From Agelas oroides (Eukaryota > Porifera > Demospongiae > Agelasida > Agelasidae): DNA of 64,000 nucleotides. Under the pieces are notes generated by a model. That model saw only the letters and a list, made by a program, of their open reading frames with translations, was not told the origin of the DNA and ran no database searches. Shown here piece by piece: positions 57,200-64,000 of this stretch (within the stretch, counting starts at the first letter, position 1; every line of letters starts with the position of its first letter). The stretch is from the NCBI GenBank assembly GCA_949130485.1, contig OX422199.1:536501-600500 (forward strand), given 5' to 3'. The position numbers and the translations under genes were made by a program.

Positions 57200-58333
57200 C
57201 TGAAGGTAGAAGCAATAGCTACTAACTAGGGGGGATGTAGAACATTGTGGGGCGAGCATGAGCAAGCGATGCACTACAGCATTGACTGTTATGTAGCAGC
57301 ACGCCTAGCCCTGTCAGTGTCGAACCAGTGAGGGGAGGTCTATGTGCTTCACTGTTTTGTGTAAATGGGAAGGTGAATGAAATTTAAAATTAGACACTTG
57401 CTCTGTGGCAGTACATTAGCTACTTGTGGTTAGTACCAGTTGCTAAGGTGTTGCTATATATGAGTCATCTCTGTTATCTGTGGCTACAGTGTGTAGTTAC
57501 TTGACAATCTTAAACTTCAGCAGGCTACACAATATTGGTACACACAGTTAGTCTTGTTCTCAGACCCCACCCGAGAGAAGAGGGTGACATTCAGCTGATT
57601 CCTCAGGCTTCATGAAGCCTATGGAGTCGGGTAAATGTCACTAGACACTCTCTTCCTACCAGTGTGAACTTGAGGCTAGCTAGTGTCATTGTAGCACAGA
57701 TGTACAGTCAGACTCCAGACCTGGTTTCGTCGCTCCAGTAGGTGTGCTAGGCCTCTTGCCCCTCCCCCTGCCCCTCCCCCTGCCCCTCCCCCTTTCTCCT
57801 TGACTTCCAGAGCTTCTTGTGGAACTGCTCTTAGACACAAGTGGGTCTCCCCTGGCAGATGTGCTTGCTGTTGAGGAGATAGAGGATAAGATAGCAGAGT
57901 GCACATCAAAGAGTTGTGTGGCTGGAATGCACATGAGTGGGCGTATGATCCTTAGGAAACTACAAACTGCAAAAGGGCTGCACTGATTTTGTACACTAGT
58001 ACCTTCATCAGCCAGAAGTCTGCACACCTTCTCTGCGAGGTTGGTCTTACCAAGCTTTAAGAAAACATCAACTAGAACTCGATACGTTGCTTTGAACAAA
58101 TTCTTGTTCTTCCATCTCCGAAGGGTTTTATATCTCTTGTCCTGTGTCTTCTTTCCCTCTTCTTCTACATCCTCTTCATCTGTTTCAGTGAGTCCCAGGT
58201 GGGGTGCAACTGTCTGCCAGTTTGTGAGGAAGAGCGATATACTGGTAATATGCTCATCAGAACACGGCTTGTTCAGTTTGTCAGCTGAAATGCCAACATA
58301 ACCAATCAGCTCCTCAAATGTGATACCAGCCAT
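54711..58333 (-). CDS. NLR4: DEATH-NACHT-LRR receptor (three exons)
   Basis: Exons on the minus strand are 58333-58003 (DEATH), 57867-57721 (linker) and 57199-54711 (NACHT-LRR); phase-1 introns; 989 codons, the shortest of the four. P-loop GAPGVGKST, Walker-B-like FLLFEGYDELP, TSRPWASEFL, FLHLTVQEYLAAFYLSQQP. The segment between exon start and pre-NACHT is reduced and lacks the KRRR patch; the post-helical linker is Gln-rich (KKQQQRQQQQHFHM); one 56-residue LRR unit. The DEATH exon closely matches NLR1, not its neighbours NLR2/NLR3. Intracellular immune sensor by architecture. Confidence 0.87.
57721..57867 (-). CDS. NLR4 exon 2: Arg/Gly-rich linker
   Basis: 147 bp, phase 1 both sides; encodes SSSTRSSGSQGERGRGRGRG then KRPSTPTGATKP. 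The donor is gtctgg after AAACCAG, the same place as in NLR3. Confidence 0.75.
58003..58333 (-). CDS. NLR4 exon 1: DEATH domain
   Basis: MAGITFEELIGYVGISADKL then NWQTVAPHLGLTETDEEDVE; donor gtacta after GATGAAG, phase 1. The MAG start is conserved with NLR1. A MITE begins 28 bp upstream of the ATG. Confidence 0.82.
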
Positions 58334-58361
58334 GTTGAATCTCCAACACCAGTTTCGTGTA

Positions 58362-58622
58362 AGCCAGACTCTCACACGAGAAGCGGGAGAGAGTCCAGTG
58401 ACTCTCTTGAGTTGGTGCTAATAGGCCCATGCAGGAATTTCTGGGAGCGATAATTGACCATAAGTGAGTTACCGTTTGAGAGTCTGGCTTCAATGCCACT
58501 CCATGACTTCCTTGTCAAACGCACACTTGTTTGCACCTACTTAATTATCCTGACAGTCCAACACCAACTCAATATGGGAAAGTCACCAGACTCTCTCCCG
58601 TTTTTCATGTGAGAGTCTGGCT
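58362..58622. mobile_element. 261-bp MITE in the NLR4 5' flank
   Basis: Left end agccagactctcaca, right end its near complement (tgagagtctggct), with inner agagagtcc/gactctctccc arms. It lies 28 bp upstream of the NLR4 start codon, so it must supply or displace the 5' UTR or promoter. Confidence 0.75.
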
Positions 58623-58727
58623 ATGTGAGACTACTCCAACACAGCTGTACTGGAAGTGATCAAAGACTGGAGGAGAGTATCTCTCGAAACGAAGCGTTGG
58701 GAGTAGTCCCCTTTCAATTTCGATTCA

Positions 58728-59630
58728 TGCCCACGAGATCAACTCCCACGAAATCAACTCCCACGGTTCCTACCAGATCAACTTCCCACAAGATCAACTC
58801 CCGCGAGGTCAACTCCCACGAAATCAACTCCCACGATTCCTACCAGATCAACTTCCCACAAGAATCACTCCCGCGAGGTCAACTCCCACGAAATCAACTC
58901 CCACGATTCCTACCAGATCAACTTCCCACAAGATCAACTCCCGCGAGGTCAACTCCCACCAGATCAACTCCCACGATTCCTACCAGATCAACTTCCCACA
59001 AGATCAACTCCCGCGAGGTCAACTCCCACCAGATCAACTCCCAATACATTGTAAAAGTTGTTAATGAAATGTGAGTGTTTGAGTCAATGTGGGATCGAGA
59101 AGTGTAGCTACCACTTCAAAAAATTGTCCACTTCAAAGAAATGTGCCATTTCAAACATAACTTAGTAATCAACACATCTACATCACAGAACTGGTTTAGA
59201 ACTTGGAGATGGGGAGACACAGAAGCCAATGTCCAGCAAAAGTGACTACTCATGAGACCACTGTGCAGTCTTGCAGAGGAGAACACAATCACCCACCTGA
59301 TGTTGCTGCCAATCAAGTAGTAGCAACAATAGGCAAGATGAGAAAGAGAGCTCGTGAAGAGAGTCAACAACAATTCCGCAGATATACAATGAGTGCAACT
59401 TAGCTGACTATTTAGCAGCTGTTCAACATCAAACTGGACTTTAGAGACAATAATTAGCTACTGGTGAATTTCTGTGCATTTTAAACTCTGTATTGTGTTA
59501 TATTATTTAAAAGAAGTTGATTTCGTGGGAGTTGACCTCGTGGGAAGTTGATCTGGTAAGAGTTGACCTCATGGGAGTTGACCTCGTGGGAGTTGACCTC
59601 ATGGGAGTTGATCTCGTGGGAGGACACCTC
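58728..59630. mobile_element. ~0.9-kb element with inverted minisatellite-like ends and a FLYWCH-finger remnant
   Basis: The left end (58728-59042) is a tandem array of gatcaactcccacg(a)-type units; the right end (59517-59630) is the same array in inverse orientation (gtgggagttgacctcgtggg). Between them, 59203-59403 encodes CPAKVTTHETTVQSC and RGEHNHPPDVAA, the C-terminal half of a FLYWCH zinc finger as found in Mutator-like transposons. No transposase is left. Long inverted ends and the finger suggest a MULE-derived non-autonomous element. Confidence 0.7.
59203..59403 (+). pseudogene. FLYWCH-type zinc-finger fragment
   Basis: Only the C-x-A-(R/K)-(L/V)-x-T ... GEHNHPPD part survives; the upstream aromatic residues are in a frame with stops. 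Probably a relic of a transposon or transposon-derived DNA-binding protein. Confidence 0.6.
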
Positions 59631-59888
59631 AATTTCCCAGACCCCACCTTCTCATGGGGAACGAGGCTAGGTGTAGACAACTTTTGAGAAGTGGGGGGGC
59701 TTAGCCTCTAGGATTGCGCATATAAATGAGAGCTGACTTCATATATTTGGACACTTCTAAGCTTTGATTTTTGTATGTGTAACACTGCTTATAACCTGAA
59801 AGCCATACGTTTTTTCCTCTCTTGTTTTTCTAAAATTTGGACACATTTTTGCGGTAACTGCTTGCACACATAGTAAATTAGCTAAATC

Positions 59889-59934
59889 TGGGGGGGGGGG
59901 GGGGGGGGGGGGGGCTCCCCCCCCCCACCCCCTT
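59889..59934. repeat. Adjacent G run and C run
   Basis: About 25 consecutive G, then ct and a run of C. Able to form a hairpin or G-quadruplex; also a likely site of assembly error. Confidence 0.85.
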
Positions 59935-60462
59935 GCCTACACCCTTGCAAGACTATAATTTCTCACACCCTGGATTGGGGAACCATAAAACGAAGATGTA
60001 TGTGATAAAACTTGATGGAGCCAATTATCACCACTTGAAGTAAATGTCCATGGAATAATTGACCTGGTCTGGATGGAATGCCATTCTGTGAACTATATAG
60101 AAGGCCCCTTTCCACAGTGGAGCTATTCTGAAGTGCTTTTCAAAGCTCTAATCCTATTGGTCAATATATTATACACGGCTATACGTGCATATGCGCCATT
60201 GCCCTAACAACACCCTAAATTAACCCTAACCCAACCAATCAAATTAGGGCTTTGAAATGCACTTCAGAACTATAGCCACAGTGCACTCAGCCCAACCTCA
60301 AAATGAAGTTTTCCTTCCTGTCCCTCAGAGGGCTGCCTCATTAACCAGTGTTATCCTAGCTGAACACACCATGACATTTTATTGTGTTGTGTGTACTTGG
60401 GTGTGCATTGTGTGTGCCACAGTCATGTGACATAACTAAACAGTTGAGATTACGTCTAATAT

Positions 60463-60769
60463 TAGTCTCGTTCCCAGACCCCACCCTCTCATGAGGAGAA
60501 ACGGTCTGGTGAACCAAGTTGAATTTCTTGGGCTAGCGCACGCTTTGCGACAATGTAACCTAGCAACGATCAAAACATTTTGCAGCCAACCTGCTCAAAA
60601 AAGGTACGGATGTTCGAATGGAGATGAACAAATTTTGATGTTGTAAGCACGTGCTACGTAATCACCGATCTCGCAATCTCATTGTTTTGGGTAATAAGCC
60701 CAAGAAATGCGACTTCGTTCACCAGACCGTTTCTCGCCGGGAGGCGCGTGCGGGCGGGGCACGAGACTA
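60463..60769. mobile_element. ~307-bp MITE (tagtctcgttcccagacc family)
   Basis: Left tagtctcgttcccagacccc...gaaacggtctggtgaac, right gttcaccagaccgtttc...cacgagacta. Flanking gtctaata/gtttaata is a candidate 8-bp target duplication. Another member starts at 63937 and is cut by the window end. Confidence 0.75.
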
Positions 60770-60921
60770 GTTTAATATGGTCATATGAGTGACATTGGAT
60801 ATTCAGCACAAGAAAGAATCAGTATGTCAGGGTTGCATCCACTGTGATAAAAATTTAGTCCTAGGGCTGCAAGTAATAAACTAGTAGCATCAGTGAGGGG
60901 TGATGTAGGAATTGTTCTGGG

Positions 60922-61479
60922 TCATGTGTACATCAGTTCTGCCATTTCTGACATGGGTTTTGGGAGGAATACAATTTGGTCCAGGTATCCTGCTAAATCG
61001 TCCACTGTTGTATCGTCAAGGTAACAAGGTGCACACGCCTCTTGACGACAAGTTCTACACAGCATCCGAGGTGTGGTGCTAGGACATAGGCCAGTCGGTG
61101 TGGCGGGGAGGTGTGATAGGTTAACACTAGACTGTGTGGGTACACATTGAGGTGTAGCTGCACACGTGGGGCTTGAGACACAAAGGACGTTGAAAGACTC
61201 AATCATCTCCTGAGTGCCCTCCAGCTCTAAAGCCTTGTCGTCACCAACCTTCCTACAAATGGGACAGACGTGGGTTTGCTTTGATTCTACAACATCCGGC
61301 TCCACATCCTCAGCACTACATGTGCATGTTCCGCTTCTAGTATTGTTGGAGTGTCCACTGGTACCGTCCAAGTGAGAAAAGACGAGGGGGCAGGGAGACA
61401 CTGCACTGCCAGCTGTAGCTAAGGGTTCACGGTAGTGCTCTTGACGACTTGACTCGACATCTTCTTGGCAGTCCAGAGG
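60922..61479 (-). CDS. OSER1-like C-terminal exon (oxidative stress-responsive serine-rich protein)
   Basis: On the minus strand, acceptor ttttctcag then PLDCQEDVESSRQEHYREP, an open frame of 186 codons including the stop. The C-terminus YLDDTTVDDLAGYLDQIVFL then PKPMSEMAELMYT closely matches the conserved end of vertebrate OSER1 (DUF776). A Cys-rich part (CTCS, CPICRKVG, CRTCRQEACAPC) lies N-terminal to it. OSER1 is a stress- and FOXO-responsive nuclear protein whose biochemical role is unclear. Upstream exons are not visible; 82 bp upstream the TPR-tail copy 4 begins, so the gene may be truncated or its 5' exons may lie outside the window. Confidence 0.7.
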   Translation of the reverse strand, partial: PLDCQEDVESSRQEHYREPLATAGSAVSPCPLVFSHLDGTSGHSNNTRSGTCTCSAEDVEPDVVESKQTHVCPICRKVGDDKALELEGTQEMIESFNVLCVSSPTCAATPQCVPTQSSVNLSHLPATPTGLCPSTTPRMLCRTCRQEACAPCYLDDTTVDDLAGYLDQIVFLPKPMSEMAELMYT

Positions 61480-62280
61480 CTGAGAAAAGAGGTGGGTAGG
61501 TGGTAATTATAATGACCTGCATAACAAGAGCGGTGTGTCACAATCACAAATCAAGGTCAGTACCTCCACAAGTTGGAGAGTCACATGACACAGCTCACAT
61601 GACCCACAGACAATCAGTGTTGTTAGTCATGTACATGATCCCCAGGGTGGCCCCCAGTTGGTCCTGAAAGATGGTGACATCATGGACGATGTCATTGAAG
61701 ACATTGTTGCCCAGGCAACCAGTAGCAGCAGCTCCTCAGAGGATGAAGCTGAGGACACCACAGGTTAGTCTCATCTCTAGACCAAATGTTTCACACGCAA
61801 TTACCTTGTGGGAGTGACATCACACTGTATTACATCATTGTGATGTCACTGTTTCCCAGGTCTTGAGGAGGGGGAGTTGGAGGAGGAGGAAGAGGGACAG
61901 CCTTCTCTGGAGCATACAGCCACCTCTGTCGCTGCTGGTGAAGAGGAGGAAGCAGAAGGGACTGCCCCCACTGACCAGCCCTCCACCTCAGCAAGTACTT
62001 CACAGACAAAGGAGGAAGGAGGCGAGAGAGAGAAATGTGGTTTAATAGAGCTAGTGGGAGGGGTCTATACCGTATACCACTTCAGTCCCACTCACTCTTC
62101 CTCTCTCTCCTTCCCCTTCACCCATCTCCACCACTAGCTACTCAGCCCGTGAAGAGAAAGCTACAACCAATTGTCTGGGATGAACCATCTTGTAAGCAGT
62201 GCAGTATAATTATGTAGCTCAACATAAACTTGCAACCACTGAAACTCGTGTCCTTATCTCAAGGTCAAAGGTCAAATCTT

Positions 62281-62399
<119 letters not shown>

Positions 62400-62402
62400 T
62401 AC

Positions 62403-63071
62403 CAGTGGCGGATTTAGGGGGGGTAAGGGGGGTGCAAATGCACCCCCCTTTGGCGGCTAGTAATGAATTTTGCGTACATAACTGCACGAGTCCATCAAAT
62501 GATTATGCAGCAGTGGCATGCAGCAACAACAACCAGGCACAGTTACACACTCACGTATCAGTTCCTTACTGATCTCCAGACGTTTGACTAGGCCTAGAGT
62601 TGCTTCGAGATATTCAGTTCGGCCCGAGGGGTCCGCCACGGCGCGCCTCGGCGTACGAGATATCGAAATCCACTGGATTTCACGTGGATTTCGGATTTCA
62701 GAGTGGATTTCTGGATTTCAGTTTGGATTTCTGCCGACAGGTTTCTTCTTGTATGTTCTTGGATATTTTACTTTTTAGTTATAGTTCCCAGCTTAGCAAA
62801 AATTTTTAGTTAGTTGTAATTTTGGTTAACTAAATTTTAAAAAGGCCATACTAAAATGTATTTAGTTAAAGTTATAGTTAACTAAAACAACACTGTCGGA
62901 CAGTGTACGAGATTTCTTTTGTGACGGACCCCTCGGTTCGGCCTTCCAGCTATATTTTGTATGAATGCGTTCACGTGATCGAAAGTGGGCGTGGCAACCC
63001 AAAAAATTTTCCGCCGCGCGAAGCGCGCCGGTGACTTAACCCCCCTTTCTAAATTTCTAGATCCGCCACTG
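62403..63071. mobile_element. 669-bp composite TIR element in a CA tract
   Basis: Ends cagtggcggatttaggggg and, inverted, cagtggcggatctagaaatt; CATAC on both sides (62398-62402, 63072-63076). The CAGTGGCGGAT terminus is typical of hAT-like non-autonomous elements. An inner inverted pair (cggcccgaggggtccg near 62620, cggacccctcggttcggc near 62925) and the end of a ttagttaactaaaacaacac MITE show nesting. Confidence 0.78.
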
Positions 63072-63624
63072 CATACAGCTTCTAGTTCCTCAGTCCCAAG
63101 AGGACCAGTTCGAAAGATTATCCAGCGACAGAGAGGTGAGCTTGAGCAACAAACCATTTTTGTTTGGGTTTCCACTGCACAGGAGATTTTGTCAACTCTA
63201 AATATTCATGTCATACCTATAAATGAACTGTCTACCAAGTTGGTCTACTGAGGAATCTTCCAACTGAGTGATGTTCCCATCTTTCCCTCTCTTCTCCCTG
63301 CAGCCCCAGAGCCACGACAACCCAGTGGACAGGGGAGGAGAAACATTCATTTCAAAGGCAAATCTCATCAGAGGAAATAGTCCTCACACTACATGAACTG
63401 TAACCATGGATACACTCACACAATTCACATCATCAGTGATCATGTTTACACTACATTCTGTGCATGCACATGATTGTGTGTGATATATGGATCTTTCCTG
63501 CTTCTTGAGCACTTTATGATTGATTTGGTTCAGTCACTGGAAGAAACATTGATGAGTTTCCTCAACTTTCCTGAAGTATTATGGTAGGGGTCACTGGCAA
63601 GTCACAACTGTACCTACTCCAGTG

Positions 63625-63906
63625 CAGTGTTGTTTTAGTTTAATGTTCGGACTAGTATATAGTTTAGTTTTAGTTTAAAGCTACAGATTTAAATTGTTAG
63701 TTCAGTTTTAGTTTTAATTACTAAATCTAGTATCAGTACTTTTAGTTGTAGTTAACAACTATTTTTTGGTGATTTCAAATTAGTTTAGTTGTTTTTAATT
63801 AACTGACTAAGGCAGCATCAATTTTAGTTTTAGTTTATTTACTAAAAGGTTTTATGTCTTACTAAATGCATTTTAGTTTTGGTTTTAGTTAACTAAAACA
63901 ACACTG
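63625..63906. mobile_element. 282-bp hAT-like MITE
   Basis: Perfect 16-bp ends CAGTGTTGTTTTAGTT and its complement; flanks ctccagtg and ctccagag give a 7-of-8 target duplication. AT-rich tagtttagtt body, no ORF. Confidence 0.85.
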
Positions 63907-63936
63907 CTCCAGAGCATGTAATATGTATATCAACCT

Positions 63937-64000
63937 AGTCTCGTTCCCAGACCCTCAGCAAGACCCCCAGTAAGAAAGGAGGAGGGTCTGGTGAATATAG
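63937..64000. mobile_element. Start of a tagtctcgttcccagacc MITE, cut by the window end
   Basis: Same terminal sequence as at 60463, with the inner arm ggagggtctggtgaa. Confidence 0.6.

Larger units (their letters stand above)
63381..64000. other. Spacer after TPR-tail copy 4
   Basis: TPR-type 3' UTR, then a MITE (63625-63906), then the start of another MITE. In the previous three units an NLR stop codon follows the TPR-tail end by 0.6-1.3 kb (2.6 kb after TPR itself), so a further NLR may begin just beyond the window. Confidence 0.6.

Overview
The window is animal nuclear DNA: intron-rich genes with GT-AG splicing, abundant micro- and minisatellites, many small inverted-repeat transposons, tRNA-derived SINEs, and NACHT-LRR (NLR) immune receptor genes whose N-terminal domains are DEATH or CARD-like. 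This NLR architecture in tandem, with moderately compact introns, suggests an invertebrate with an expanded NLR repertoire. A demosponge is my best guess, but the sequence alone does not prove it.

Region 1 (1-21306, + strand) holds 36 exons of the nuclear-pore basket protein TPR. The 5' end lies before the window. The 36 exons I place sum to 2,484 codons with all splice phases consistent. The introns hold large tandem repeats and several transposon insertions.

Region 2 (21307-64000) is a tandem segmental array. Four NLR genes lie on the minus strand (23947-29218, 34786-40445, 45284-51139, 54711-58333). Each has three exons joined by phase-1 introns: an effector-domain exon, an Arg/Gly-rich linker exon and one large NACHT-LRR exon. 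Before each NLR, in convergent orientation, lies the 3' end of TPR: the real gene before the first, and decayed copies of its last exons before the others (32244-34234, 42501-44536, 52513-53484). A fifth TPR-tail copy (61562-63380) ends the window and predicts another NLR gene just outside it. The effector exon differs between copies (DEATH in NLR1 and NLR4, CARD-like in NLR2 and NLR3), and the NLR1/NLR2 duplication ends inside intron 1. This points to effector swapping by recombination.

Other items are a 1,717-bp inverted-repeat element (29357-31073) that carries a Ulp1/SENP-type protease fused to a PHD finger and no visible transposase; an OSER1-like terminal exon (60922-61479, minus); a FLYWCH-finger remnant inside inverted minisatellite ends (58728-59630); and several MITE families with target-site duplications.
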